A program made the position numbers and the translations under genes. Positions 55,121 to 64,000 of a stretch of 64,000 nt of DNA are shown in pieces. The notes under the pieces were generated by a model. The model was not told the DNA's origin. It made no database searches and was given only the letters and a program-made list of their open reading frames with translations. Every line of letters begins with the position of its first letter. Within the stretch, counting starts at the first letter, position 1. The stretch covers positions 1 through 64,000 of the forward strand of contig JAJPES010000063.1 of assembly GCA_021166725.1 (NCBI GenBank), given 5' to 3'. This DNA comes from Burkholderiaceae bacterium (GTDB lineage: Bacteria; Pseudomonadota; Gammaproteobacteria; Burkholderiales; Burkholderiaceae_E).

Positions 55121-56098
55121 TCAGCGCGCACCGGCCGGTGGCGAGGCGATCGTTGCGATGATCCGCCCGTACTTCTCGATGTCGCGCCGCACCAGCGCTT
55201 CGAGTTCGGCCGGCGTGCCGCTCGTCGGTTCGAGCCCGGCGGCTTCGAGTCGCTCGATGACCTGCGGCTCCTTCAGCGCGATGCCGATCTCCCGGTTCAG
55301 CCGCTCGACGACTGCCGGCGGTGTCCCGGCCGGTGCGAGGATCGCGTACCAGTTGACGAGCGCGAACTCCGGGTAGCCGCTTTCGGCGATCGTCGGCACG
55401 TCGGGAGCGATCGGCGAGCGTTTCGGACTCGTCACCGCCAGCGCGACGAGCTTGCCGGCCTGCGCGTGGCGGATTCCATTGCCGGCGACGATGAACGACA
55501 GGTCGATCTGGCCGCCGAGGTTGTCGGCGAGCGCCTGGCCGCCGCCTTTGTACGGAACATCGACGACATCGATGCCGGCCAGCCGCTGGAACCACTGGAA
55601 TCCGAGGTAGTGCGGGCTCGTCGTGCCCAGCGACGCGAAGGTGAGCTTCCCCGGCCGTGCCTTCGCCGCGGCAACGAGTTCGCCGATCGAGTGCGCGCCG
55701 AGCGCCGGATGCGCGACGAGCATCAGCGGCGACGTCGTCAGTTGAGAGACGAACGCGAAGTCCTTCACGGAGTCGTAGGGCATCGGCTGCCCCGACACCG
55801 CGTTGATCGCGTGGATGTCGGTGGTCAGCAGCAATGTGTAGCCGTCGGGCTGCGCGCGCGCCACCGTCTGCGTGGCGATCACCGAATTGCCTCCGGGCCG
55901 GTTCTCGACGACCACCGTCTGCCCGAGCGCCGGCGTCAAGCGCTCCGCGAGGATCCGCGCCGCCGTATCGGTGCCGCCACCCGGGCCGAAGGGGACGACG
56001 ATGCGGACCGGATGCGCCGGCCACGTTTCGGCCGCGGCAGCGCCTGCGCCCAGCGCCGGGGCGAGCAATGCCAGAGCGAGCGCGAGGAGTCGTTTCAT
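55121..56098 (-). CDS. Bug-family substrate-binding protein
   Basis: A 325-residue periplasmic protein with a signal peptide over residues 1-22 (GAAAAE). Landmarks: PVRIVVPFGPGGGTDTAARILAERL, VVVENRPGGNSVIA, QPDGYTLLLTTD and VDVPYKGGGQALADNLGGQ. It is the last gene of the second transport operon, 45 bases after the dehydrogenase-hydratase gene; no TctA/TctB is nearby. It could deliver a related substrate or act in sensing (inference). Confidence 0.88.
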   Translation of the reverse strand: MKRLLALALALLAPALGAGAAAAETWPAHPVRIVVPFGPGGGTDTAARILAERLTPALGQTVVVENRPGGNSVIATQTVARAQPDGYTLLLTTDIHAINAVSGQPMPYDSVKDFAFVSQLTTSPLMLVAHPALGAHSIGELVAAAKARPGKLTFASLGTTSPHYLGFQWFQRLAGIDVVDVPYKGGGQALADNLGGQIDLSFIVAGNGIRHAQAGKLVALAVTSPKRSPIAPDVPTIAESGYPEFALVNWYAILAPAGTPPAVVERLNREIGIALKEPQVIERLEAAGLEPTSGTPAELEALVRRDIEKYGRIIATIASPPAGAR

Positions 56099-56142
56099 CT
56101 TCGAGCTTTCCACGAGGTAGAGGTGTCCGGTTCGAGCGTCAT

Positions 56143-58158
56143 TCAGCCCGTGCGTCCGAAGTCGGGACTGCGCCGTTCGCCGAACGCCGCGATGCCCTCC
56201 CGAGCCGCAGCGGTGCACGCGCTCGCGCCGAACGACGCATAGCCGACCTCGAGCGCCTGCGCGAGCGTGGGCGCAGCCGCCGCCTCCCGCACCGCCTTCT
56301 CGATCAGGCCGATCGTGGTGGCGCTCAGCACCGTTCCGTTGGATGCGCGTTCGACGCGCTCGCCGAAACCGGGCACCTCGACCGCGCCTTCGGTGATCCT
56401 CGGCATGCGCTGCGCCAGCGCATGCACGCGCTCCACCGCGCAGCCGATCAGTTCGCGATAGTCGGCGGCGAGCGCATCGACGATGCCCAGTTCGTGCGCC
56501 CGTTCGGCGCCGAGCCGCTCGCCCTTGCGCAGCATCGCGTGGAAGACCTCGGCGGCTCGCGGCCAGCGCCGATAGGGCACGACCATCGCGCCGATGCCCG
56601 GAACGATGCCGAGCGTGACTTCGGGCAACTGCATCGACGCGCCGCGCACCGCGACGAGCGCGTGGCAGCGCATCGCCAGTTCGAAGCCGCCGCCCAGCGC
56701 CATTCCGTTCAGCGCCGCCACCACCGGCTTGCGCATCGCATCGAGGTGCACGAGCAGCCGCGAGCAATCGCGCGCGTACTGCGCGGCGGCCCGGGCGTCG
56801 CCGAGCATCGACGGGAAGCGACCGATGTCGGCGCCGGCGCAGAACGCGCGCGTGCCGTAGCCGACGACGACGAAGCCGGCGACGGCCGGATCGTCCTCGT
56901 GGCGGCGGATCACGTCGAGGATCTCGTCGGTCATCTCGTCGTGCAGCGCATTCAGCGCCTCGGGGCGGCGCAGCGTGATCACCTTCACGTCGGCCACGTC
57001 ATCGACCAGCACGTGGCGTTCGAATCGCTGGTATTCGCCGAGCGCGCGCCGCGGCTGCGGCATGCCGGGCCGCTCGGCGACGAAGCGTTCGAGCACGCGC
57101 GCGCCTTCGGCCTCGCCCAGGCTGCGCATCAGCGCGAGCGGACCCTCGCGAAAGCCGAGCGCGATCCGGCAGCCGAGATCGAGATCGGCGGGTTCGCCGA
57201 TGCCGCGATCGAGGATGTCGACCGACTGCGAGAACAGCACGCCGAGCAGGCGGTCGCGCACCGCTGCCGCGGTTTCGGCCTCCACCGGCACCGACTTGCC
57301 CGGCGCGACGGTGAGCCAGCGCTCGACCGAGCCGAAGATCGACGCCGGACGATAGTGCTCGCCTTCCTCGTCGGCCTGCAGCGTGTTCGTCTCGACGATG
57401 ATCGGATTGCCGTGCGCGAGGTTCAGCACGAAGAACGGACCCGCGTGCACGTAGTCGGACGCCACCGTGTCGACCTGCGCGGCGCTCGCCCGATCGAGCA
57501 GCAGCGCCGATTCGTTGCACCAGTTGTCGAAGATGCGATCGAGCATGAAGCAGGGTGCATCGGCCGTGACCAGCGGCAGTTTTCCGGTCTCGCAAAAGAA
57601 GCGGCGCAGGTGCTCGACGAGGCCGGCGTCGACGCGCTCCCAGTCGATCACCTCGACCGCCGGGTTGCGCCAGGCCGGCGCGAAGAAGTGCGTGACGGTG
57701 GCACGGCGCGGATTGCGCAGCTCCGAGAAGATGCGCGCCGCGGGCAGGGAACTCGTATTCGACGTGATGATCGCATCGTCGGCGACGCGCTTTTCGACGT
57801 CGGCGAAGATGCGTCGCTTCAACGCGAGATTCTCGGTGGCGGCCTCGAGCACCCAGTCGCACCCGGCGATCGCGTCGTAGTCGGTCGTGCCGTGCACGTC
57901 GCGCAACACGCCCTCGGCTTCCTGCGCTTTCATCTTGCCGCGCGCGACGGCCTTGTCCGCGTAGCCGCGAAAGCGCGCGAGCGCCGCGTCCAGCGCGGGC
58001 TGCGCGAGGTCGACGAGCGTGAGCTTCAGCGTGGGCAGCGCGCTTTTCAGGTAGTAGCCGATATCCGGCCCGATCGAACCGGCGCCGATGATTCCGACGT
58101 GCCGCGGCATCGCGCGCGCGGGTTCGGCCAACAGCGGGTTCGCGAATCGATGCGTCAT
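56143..58158 (-). CDS. 3-hydroxyacyl-CoA dehydrogenase / enoyl-CoA hydratase fusion
   Basis: A 671-residue protein. Residues about 18-330 are a hydroxyacyl-CoA dehydrogenase: [16 protein letters not shown] (NAD site), [20 protein letters not shown] and [16 protein letters not shown]. Residues about 410-660 are a crotonase-fold hydratase/isomerase with [26 protein letters not shown] and [18 protein letters not shown]. This is the reverse of FadB, where the hydratase comes first. It would carry out two steps of beta-oxidation on one chain. Overlaps livF by four bases (ATGA), so enzyme and importer are made together. Confidence 0.9.
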   Translation of the reverse strand: MTHRFANPLLAEPARAMPRHVGIIGAGSIGPDIGYYLKSALPTLKLTLVDLAQPALDAALARFRGYADKAVARGKMKAQEAEGVLRDVHGTTDYDAIAGCDWVLEAATENLALKRRIFADVEKRVADDAIITSNTSSLPAARIFSELRNPRRATVTHFFAPAWRNPAVEVIDWERVDAGLVEHLRRFFCETGKLPLVTADAPCFMLDRIFDNWCNESALLLDRASAAQVDTVASDYVHAGPFFVLNLAHGNPIIVETNTLQADEEGEHYRPASIFGSVERWLTVAPGKSVPVEAETAAAVRDRLLGVLFSQSVDILDRGIGEPADLDLGCRIALGFREGPLALMRSLGEAEGARVLERFVAERPGMPQPRRALGEYQRFERHVLVDDVADVKVITLRRPEALNALHDEMTDEILDVIRRHEDDPAVAGFVVVGYGTRAFCAGADIGRFPSMLGDARAAAQYARDCSRLLVHLDAMRKPVVAALNGMALGGGFELAMRCHALVAVRGASMQLPEVTLGIVPGIGAMVVPYRRWPRAAEVFHAMLRKGERLGAERAHELGIVDALAADYRELIGCAVERVHALAQRMPRITEGAVEVPGFGERVERASNGTVLSATTIGLIEKAVREAAAAPTLAQALEVGYASFGASACTAAAREGIAAFGERRSPDFGRTG

Positions 58159-58910
58159 GCGTGGATTTCCTTGCCTTCGTTCGTGCGCTTGGCGAGCCCG
58201 AGATACGACTCGACGACGCGCGGGTTTCCGCTCAACTCGGCCGAGGTTCCGGCGAGCGCGATGTCGCCGGTCTCGAGAACGTAGCCGTGATCGGCGACCT
58301 GCAGCGCCGCGCGTGCGTTCTGCTCGACGAGCAGGATCGAGACGCCGGTCTTTCGCAGGTCGGCGACGATATGCATGATCTCGCGCACGATGCGCGGGGC
58401 CAGGCCCAGGCTCGGCTCGTCCAGCATCAGCAGCCGCGGCTTGCCCATCAGCGCGCGGCCCAGCGCGAGCATCTGCCGTTCGCCGCCCGAGAGCGTCGCG
58501 GCGAGCTGCGTGCGCCGCTCGTGCAGTCGCGGAAAGCGCGCGTAGACCTCGCCGAAATCGGAGTCGGCGCCGCGCTCGCCGTTACGCACGCGCTGGAAGG
58601 CGCCCAGGCGCAGGTTGTCCTCCACCGACATCTCGCCGAACAGTTCGCGGCGTTCGGGCACCAGGCACACGCCGCGCGCCACACGGGCTTCGATCTCGGT
58701 GCTTCCGAGATCGTTTCCGGCGTAGCGCACGCGGCCGGTGGAAGGCAACAGGCCCATGATCGCGCCGAGCAGCGTGGACTTGCCCGCGCCGTTCGGCCCG
58801 ATGACGGTGACGATCGATCCTTCGTCGACGCGCAGCGAGACGCCGTGCAGCGCTTCGACCTTTCCGTAGCACACTCTAAGCGCGTCGACTTCGAGCAGCG
58901 GCGCGGTCAC
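58155..58910 (-). CDS. Branched-chain-type ABC ATPase (LivF)
   Basis: A 251-residue ATPase: [41 protein letters not shown] (Walker A), [17 protein letters not shown], signature [16 protein letters not shown], Walker [14 protein letters not shown]. The VPERRxLF stretch is a LivF trait. GTG start at 58910 overlaps the livMG stop. It probably pairs with the LivG half of the fused protein, and may also serve the first importer, which lacks a livF. Confidence 0.92.
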   Translation of the reverse strand: MTAPLLEVDALRVCYGKVEALHGVSLRVDEGSIVTVIGPNGAGKSTLLGAIMGLLPSTGRVRYAGNDLGSTEIEARVARGVCLVPERRELFGEMSVEDNLRLGAFQRVRNGERGADSDFGEVYARFPRLHERRTQLAATLSGGERQMLALGRALMGKPRLLMLDEPSLGLAPRIVREIMHIVADLRKTGVSILLVEQNARAALQVADHGYVLETGDIALAGTSAELSGNPRVVESYLGLAKRTNEGKEIHA

Positions 58911-60742
58911 TCGATTCCTCCCAGGTATGCCTCGAGCACGGCAGCGTCGGACTGGATCGCCTGCGGCGCGCCTTCGGCCAGCTTCTCGCCGAAATCCATC
59001 ACGACGAGCCGGTCGACGAGGCCCATCACGAAATCCATGTCGTGTTCGACGAGCAGCACGCTGATGCGCTCGTCGCGCAGCCGGCGCAGCAGCGCGGCCA
59101 GCGCCTGCTTCTCGGCGAAGCGCAGACCGGCTGCCGGCTCGTCGAGCAGCAGCAGGATCGGGTCGGCCGCCAGCGCGCGCGCGATCTCCACGATGCGCTG
59201 CTGGCCGAGCGCGAGACTGCCGGCCGGTTCGTGCAGGTGTTCGCCCAGTCCGACGCGTTGCAGCTGGCGTGCCGCTTCGGCGAGCAGCCGCTCGTCCTCG
59301 ACGCGTTCGGCGTGCGCCATCGCGGCGAGCGTGCCGCTGCGTCCGCGCAGGTGCGCGCCGATCGCGACGTTTTCGAGCACCGACATCGACGAGACGAGGT
59401 TCACGTGCTGGAAGGTGCGCGCGACGCCACGCCGTGCGATTCCGCGCTGTCCGAGCGTGTCGATGCGTTCGCCGAGGAAGCGGATCCGGCCGCTCTCCGG
59501 CTGCAGCACGCCGGTGATCAGGTTGAACATCGTCGTCTTGCCGGCCCCGTTCGGCCCGATCAGCCCGAGGATCTCGCCGCTGCGCAGCTCGAACGACATG
59601 CGGTTGACGGCGACGAGTCCGCCGAAGCGGATGCGCACCGCATCGAGCTCGAGCAGCGGCTCGCCGCGGGTCGGCTGCTCGCGACGCGGTAGCGGCGCGG
59701 CCTGCAGCGAAGGAGTACGGCGCTTCGGCGCCGGCAGCAGGCGGGCGAGCGCAGGTGCGATACCGTTGCGCGTGCGCTGCAGCAGCACGAGCATCAGCAC
59801 GCCGAACACGACGATCTCGTAGTTGCCGGTCCGCTGGATGGCCGCGGGAAGCAGGTCCTTGAGCCACTCGCGCAGCATCGTCAGCACCGAGGAGCCGATC
59901 ACGGCGCCCCAGACGTGGCTGGCGCCGCCGATCACCGCCATGAACAGGTAGTCGATGCCGGCGTTCACGCCGAAGGCGTGCGGGCTGACGAAGCGCAGGA
60001 AATGCGCGTGCAGCCAGCCCGACACTCCGGCGAGCAGCGCGGCATACAGGAAAATCAGCACTTTCAGGCGTGCGGTATCGACGCCGAAGCTCTCGGCCAT
60101 GACGCCGCGAAAGCGCAGCGCACGCAGGGCACGCCCGGTGCGCGAGTCGAGCAGGTTCGTCGCCGCCACCAGTGCGGCGATCGTCACCGTCCAGATCAGG
60201 TAGTAGATGCGCGGCGCGGTGTCGAGCGGCCAGCCGGCCAGCGTGATCGGCGGCAGGTCGTCGATGCCGCTGTACGCGCCCAGTCCGGGCAGGTTGCCGA
60301 ACACGTAGTAGAGGGCGATGCCCCAGGCGATCGTCGCGATCGACAGGCAGTGTCCGGACAGGCGCAGCGTGATCGCGCCCAGCACGAGCCCGAAGACGCC
60401 GACCAGCGCCAGCGCCGCCGGGAGTGCGATCCACGGAGACAGCCCGGCGGTGGTGGTCATCACTGCCGTCGTGTAGGCGGCAATGCCGACGAAGGCCTGC
60501 TGGCCGAAGGAGACGATGCCGGCAATGCCGGTGAGCAGCACCAGTCCGAGCGCGACCAGCGTCGCCAGGCCGATGTAGTTGAGCAGCGTGACGTAGAAGG
60601 CCGGAACGACGAGCGGCGCGAGCGCGACGGCGATCGCGAATGCGACGAAGGGCCAGTGAGCGAGCCACTGCGCGAGCCACAGCGCGAGCCCCTGCGTGGA
60701 CCACTGCGCGGACCACCCGGCCGACCGGCGCGCGCGCGTCAT
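58907..60742 (-). CDS. Fused branched-chain-type ABC permease and ATPase (LivM-LivG), second copy
   Basis: A 611-residue paralogue of the protein at 51229-53070 with the same domain order. The permease part has [32 protein letters not shown] and [21 protein letters not shown]. The ATPase from about residue 365 has [16 protein letters not shown] and [10 protein letters not shown], and ends AYLGG. The N-terminus before the first membrane segment has a [13 protein letters not shown] repeat not seen in the first copy. Overlaps livH and livF by four bases each. Confidence 0.92.
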   Translation of the reverse strand: MTRARRSAGWSAQWSTQGLALWLAQWLAHWPFVAFAIAVALAPLVVPAFYVTLLNYIGLATLVALGLVLLTGIAGIVSFGQQAFVGIAAYTTAVMTTTAGLSPWIALPAALALVGVFGLVLGAITLRLSGHCLSIATIAWGIALYYVFGNLPGLGAYSGIDDLPPITLAGWPLDTAPRIYYLIWTVTIAALVAATNLLDSRTGRALRALRFRGVMAESFGVDTARLKVLIFLYAALLAGVSGWLHAHFLRFVSPHAFGVNAGIDYLFMAVIGGASHVWGAVIGSSVLTMLREWLKDLLPAAIQRTGNYEIVVFGVLMLVLLQRTRNGIAPALARLLPAPKRRTPSLQAAPLPRREQPTRGEPLLELDAVRIRFGGLVAVNRMSFELRSGEILGLIGPNGAGKTTMFNLITGVLQPESGRIRFLGERIDTLGQRGIARRGVARTFQHVNLVSSMSVLENVAIGAHLRGRSGTLAAMAHAERVEDERLLAEAARQLQRVGLGEHLHEPAGSLALGQQRIVEIARALAADPILLLLDEPAAGLRFAEKQALAALLRRLRDERISVLLVEHDMDFVMGLVDRLVVMDFGEKLAEGAPQAIQSDAAVLEAYLGGIE

Positions 60743-61782
60743 TCCTCCTCGTCCTCCACGTGGTGGCGCGAGGTGAGCGAGCGCCAGACGAGCACCGGGA
60801 TGATGATCGTGAAGACGATGCTCTCCTTCAGCGCGCTCGCCCAGAACGACGAGAAGGATTCGAGCAGGCCTATGCCCAGCGCGCCGAGCGCCGCCAGCGG
60901 ATAGCTCGTCATGCCGCCGAGGATCGCGCCGACGAAGCCCTTGAGGCCGATCATCAACCCGGTGTCGTAGTAGATCGTCGTGATCGGCGCGATCAGGACG
61001 CCCGACACGGCACCGATGAACGCCGCCAGCAGGAAGCTGAGGCTGCCGGACATCTCGGTGCGCACGCCGACCAGGCGCGCGCCGATGCGGTTGATCGCGG
61101 TGGCGCGCAGCGCCTTGCCGTACAGCGTGCGCTCGAAGAACAGCCACAGCGCGGCCATCACGACCAGGCTCGCGACGACGACGACCAGGCTCTGTGCGCT
61201 CACGTTCAGCGGCCCGGCTTCGAAGCTCGCATCGGAGAACGCGTTCGCGCGCAGGCCCTCGCCGCCGAAGAACACGAGCCCCAGGCCGGTGAGCACGTAG
61301 TGCGCGGCCATCGAGACGACGAACAGCACGATGACCGAAGCGCTCGCCAGAGGCTGGTACGCGACGCGATACAGGATCGGCCCGAGCGGCACCACGAGCC
61401 CGACAACGACGAGCGACTGCAGCCACGGATCGAGATTGCGCGGCGCAGCCCACCAGGCGACGGCCGACATCGCGATCGGCACGACGATGTAGATCGCGAC
61501 GACGCGCGGCAGCCGATGCAGCGCGCGCTCGCGCCACGCCTTCACTGTGTCGAAGCCCGCTGCCAGCAGCCCGCCGCCGACCAGCACCCAGACCGTTCCC
61601 GGCACCTTCCCCAGCTGCAACATCCCCATCGACAGCGCCGCATAGGAGATGAATTCGCCCTGCGGCACGAAGATCACCCGCGTAACGGCGAACACCAGCA
61701 GCAGCGCCAGCGCAAGCAGCGCATAGATGGCACCGTTGGTGATGCCGTCCTGCGTGAGCCATAGCGCTATGTCGAAGGTCAC
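60739..61782 (-). CDS. Branched-chain-type ABC transporter permease (LivH), second copy
   Basis: A 347-residue LivH permease: [53 protein letters not shown] and [23 protein letters not shown] 61782 gives the family start ([13 protein letters not shown]); the frame upstream consists of heptamer repeat sequence and is unlikely to be protein. No ribosome site is present because CCCTTCAC repeats run right up to the GTG, so initiation may depend on unusual coupling. Confidence 0.9.
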   Translation of the reverse strand: MTFDIALWLTQDGITNGAIYALLALALLLVFAVTRVIFVPQGEFISYAALSMGMLQLGKVPGTVWVLVGGGLLAAGFDTVKAWRERALHRLPRVVAIYIVVPIAMSAVAWWAAPRNLDPWLQSLVVVGLVVPLGPILYRVAYQPLASASVIVLFVVSMAAHYVLTGLGLVFFGGEGLRANAFSDASFEAGPLNVSAQSLVVVVASLVVMAALWLFFERTLYGKALRATAINRIGARLVGVRTEMSGSLSFLLAAFIGAVSGVLIAPITTIYYDTGLMIGLKGFVGAILGGMTSYPLAALGALGIGLLESFSSFWASALKESIVFTIIIPVLVWRSLTSRHHVEDEEE

Positions 61783-61783
61783 G

Positions 61784-61906
61784 TGAAGGGTGAAGGGTGA
61801 AGGGTGAAGGGTGAAGGGCAACCGAGCGGGCGGTGAGTTGTCGCGCGTCAGGGAGGGTTGAAGGTCGAGGGCGGTGGCCCCTTCACCCTTCACCCTTGAC
61901 CCTTCA
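61784..61906. repeat. Heptamer repeat array forming a long inverted repeat
   Basis: Five exact TGAAGGG units at 61784-61818 and four complementary CCCTTCA units at 61879-61906 (one reads CCCTTGA). The two arrays can pair over about 28 bases with a 60-base loop. One end overlaps the stop codon of the binding-protein gene and the other ends one base before the livH start. Confidence 0.85.
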
Positions 61907-63052
61907 CTGCTTCATCAGCTTCCACTCCCCGTTCTTCACTTCCACGAGCACGCGCGCGCGCTCGTCGAGGCCGTTGTGGTTCGTCGAGCTCAGGTTGTAG
62001 ACGCCGTGCGTGCCGACGACGTCGTGCACGTGCTCGAGCGCGTCGCGCAGTGCGGCGCGGAACTCGGGCGTGCCGGGCCTGGCTTTCTTCAACGCTTCGG
62101 GGACGGCGGCGTTCAGCAGCAGCGTCGCGTCGTAGCTGTAGCCGGCGAAGGCGTTGCGCGTCTCGGGACCGAAGGCGGCTTCGTAGCGCTTGGTGAAATC
62201 GAGCGACACCGCCTTGGTCGGGTACGAATCGGGCAGCTCCTCGGGGACGATCAGCGCGCCGGTGGGCGCGATCGCCCCTTCGACGGCCTTCTTGCCGTTC
62301 TGGATGAACGCCAGGTTCACCGTGCCGTGGTTGTGATAGATCGGGCCCTTGTAGCCGCGCTCGCGCAGCGCGATGTGCGGAGTGGCTGCCGGCGAACCCG
62401 AACCGCCGACGACGACCGCGTCGGGTTTGGCGGCGATCACCTTGAGCACCTGGCCGGTGACGCTGGTGTCGGCCCGGCCGTAGCGCTCGTTGGTGACGAC
62501 CTTCATCCCCGCTTCGGGCGCGAGCTTCTGCATCGCGTTGTAGACGAGGTCGCCCCAGGTGTCGGAGAAGCCGATGTAGCCGATCGTCCTGATGCCCTTC
62601 TTCTTCATGTCGTCGACGACCGCGCTCATCATCAGCTCGGTCGTCTGCGGCACGACGAAGCTCCAGTGGGCACGATCGCCGTCCAGCGGCGGGATCGGCG
62701 TGAGCGCGATCATCGGCGTCTTCGTTTCGGCCGCCACCTGCGTCATCGCGACCGCCGACGGAACGCCGTTCGACCCCATGATCGCGTCTACCTTGTCTTC
62801 GGTGACGAACTTGCGCGCGTTCTTCGCCGCGTTGTCGGGCTTCGATTCGTCGTCGAGGATGATGTAGGTGACGGGTTCGCCGCCGATCGTCTTGGGGATC
62901 AGCTGGAAGGCGTTCTTGTACGGAATGCCCAGCGACGAGCCGGGGCCGGTGGTGCCGAGCGATACTCCGATGCGGATCTCGGCGTTGGCGGCCGGGGCGG
63001 CGAGCGCGGCCGCGGCCGCGAGCGCGAGGGCTTGCAGGATGCTGCGTTTCAT
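61904..63052 (-). CDS. Branched-chain-type ABC substrate-binding protein, second copy
   Basis: A 382-residue periplasmic protein with a signal peptide over residues 1-24 (ending APAANAE). Fold landmarks: IRIGVSLGTTGPGSSLGIPYKNAFQL, EDKVDAIMGSNGVPSAVAMTQVAAETKTPMIAL, YIGFSDTWGDLVYNAMQKLAPEAG and GRADTSVTGQVLKVIAAKPDAVV. Similar to the protein at 49980-51131. Its ATG overlaps the stop of the upstream dehydrogenase gene, and the heptamer array begins at its own stop. Confidence 0.9.
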   Translation of the reverse strand: MKRSILQALALAAAAALAAPAANAEIRIGVSLGTTGPGSSLGIPYKNAFQLIPKTIGGEPVTYIILDDESKPDNAAKNARKFVTEDKVDAIMGSNGVPSAVAMTQVAAETKTPMIALTPIPPLDGDRAHWSFVVPQTTELMMSAVVDDMKKKGIRTIGYIGFSDTWGDLVYNAMQKLAPEAGMKVVTNERYGRADTSVTGQVLKVIAAKPDAVVVGGSGSPAATPHIALRERGYKGPIYHNHGTVNLAFIQNGKKAVEGAIAPTGALIVPEELPDSYPTKAVSLDFTKRYEAAFGPETRNAFAGYSYDATLLLNAAVPEALKKARPGTPEFRAALRDALEHVHDVVGTHGVYNLSSTNHNGLDERARVLVEVKNGEWKLMKQ

Positions 63053-64000
63053 GAGGCTCCTCCAGTGGACGTCGGTCGATCGAATTCGTCCGTGGCCGGT
63101 GCGCGCAGCAGCCCCATGTGCGAGAGCATGCCGAGCAACCGCCCGAGTGTTTCGGAACGGTATCGCGCGAGGTCGACGCCGTCGAAATCGTGGAAACCCT
63201 TGCCGTCGCGCAGGCCGTTGCGCCCTTCGCGCATGTGCCGATCGACGATCGGCGGCGACGCATAGCGTTCGTCGCCCAGCGCCTGCGCCAGGTAGCGGCT
63301 CGCGTAGTACAGGATGTCGTTGCCGCCGTAGTCGATGAACTCGACGACACCCATGTTGGCGAAGCGAAAGCCCAGGCCGTAGCGCGTCGCGCGGTCGATC
63401 TCCTCGGCGCTCGCCACGCCCTGCTCGATCATCCGCGCGGCCTCGTTCATGACCAGCGACTGGAGCCGCGGCACGATGTATCCCGGCGCGGCCTTGCAGT
63501 GCACCGGCACCTTGCCGATCGATTCGAGCAGCGCGTGCAGCGAGCGCAGCGCCTGCGGCGCAGTGTTCTGGTGCGCACTCAACTCGACCAGCGGGATCAC
63601 GTGTGCGGGATTGAGCCAGTGCGCGTTGAGGAAGCGCTCGGGCCGTTCGACGAAGTCGGCCAGTTGCGTGACGAGGAAGGTCGAGGTCGTCGATGCGACG
63701 ATCGCGTCGGCGCGGGCATGCGCGCCGACGAAGCCGAGCGCTTCGCGCTTGGCGTCGAGCACTTCGGGCACGCCTTCGAAGACGAAGTCGGCATCGGCAA
63801 GCGCCTCGACCGCTTCGTCGCGTGCGGCGAAGCGCACTCGCCGCAACACCCGCGGGCGCAGCGAATCGTCGAAGGCGCCCCACGCCGACATCGCGGCAAG
63901 CGAAGCGTCGATCTCGGCGAACGCGTCCCGGCGCAGCGCCTCGGTGGCCGTGCTTTCGCGCGGCTTGAGGTCGACGAGCTGCACCTCGTGTCCTGCGTAG
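63049..64000 (-). CDS. 3-hydroxyacyl-CoA dehydrogenase family protein (5' end outside window)
   Basis: At least 317 codons; the start and the NAD-binding GxGxxG lie beyond the window edge. Visible parts include YAGHEVQLVDLKPRE, ADFVFEGVPEVLDAKREAL, ASTTSTFLVTQLADFVERPERFLNAHWLNPAH, and the C-terminal domain CKAAPGYIVPRLQSLVMNEAARMIEQGVASAEEIDRATRYGLG. It resembles 3-hydroxybutyryl-CoA dehydrogenase and carnitine dehydrogenase. Overlaps the binding-protein gene as ATGA and heads this transport operon within the window. Confidence 0.85.
   Translation of the reverse strand, partial: YAGHEVQLVDLKPRESTATEALRRDAFAEIDASLAAMSAWGAFDDSLRPRVLRRVRFAARDEAVEALADADFVFEGVPEVLDAKREALGFVGAHARADAIVASTTSTFLVTQLADFVERPERFLNAHWLNPAHVIPLVELSAHQNTAPQALRSLHALLESIGKVPVHCKAAPGYIVPRLQSLVMNEAARMIEQGVASAEEIDRATRYGLGFRFANMGVVEFIDYGGNDILYYASRYLAQALGDERYASPPIVDRHMREGRNGLRDGKGFHDFDGVDLARYRSETLGRLLGMLSHMGLLRAPATDEFDRPTSTGGAS

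Noticed and set aside
61784..61906. CRISPR array
   Set aside because: Units are 7 bases with no spacers and form an inverted, not direct, arrangement.

Overview
The window is high-GC DNA with bacterial gene density and codon use typical of a betaproteobacterium, most likely of the order Burkholderiales. The signs are PEP-CTERM surface proteins (one very like the flocculation protein PepA), two Bug-type tricarboxylate-binding proteins, many branched-chain-type ABC importers and CoA-ligase/beta-oxidation genes, and ordinary housekeeping genes (alaS, valS, holC, leucyl aminopeptidase, lptF, lptG, tusA). No species can be named from the sequence alone.

Region 1 (1-15,100) looks like an envelope and surface block. 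It holds two FtsX/MacB-type permeases, their probable ATPase, a LolA-like periplasmic carrier and a DUF1302-like outer-membrane protein. Interleaved with these are a ThiF/E1-like enzyme, a methyltransferase and a FeeM-type N-acyl amino acid synthase. Three PEP-CTERM genes lie here, and each has a sigma-54 promoter match just upstream (near perfect for two, weaker for the third). An FKBP isomerase, a hydroxyisobutyrate-type dehydrogenase, a Bug protein and a decayed CoA-transferase complete the block.

Region 2 (15,300-32,600) is mainly housekeeping: alaS, a DUF364 gene, a Nudix hydrolase, tusA, valS, a broken toxin-antitoxin pair, holC, pepA, lptF-lptG, a GT39 glycosyltransferase behind an attenuator-like leader, a CysB-like regulator, a TRAP binding protein and tRNA-Ala(CGC).

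Region 3 (32,554-34,060) is a small accessory island directly after the tRNA. It contains the 5' end of a group II intron sitting exactly behind the tRNA terminator, an intact RHH/ParE toxin-antitoxin pair with a palindromic operator, and a doubly truncated, frameshifted Fic gene.

Region 4 (34,179-64,000) is catabolic. It has a MaoC-phosphotransacylase fusion, a MeaB-XdhC fusion, an MFS carrier, two CoA ligases, an SDR, a VOC protein, a HyuA/HyuB pair with a divergent TetR regulator, an XdhC protein and NnrS. Two paralogous branched-chain-type ABC importers follow, both with the LivM permease fused to the LivG ATPase. The second importer forms a tightly overlapping operon with hydroxyacyl-CoA dehydrogenase genes, which suggests uptake of an acid that is then activated and beta-oxidised. 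The substrate cannot be read from the sequence.

A 24-bp repeat occurs three times (near 190, 18,893 and 45,207), each time at a gene's 3' end. A heptamer array forms a long inverted repeat between an importer's binding-protein gene and its permease gene. No CRISPR array, transposase, integrase or rRNA was seen.
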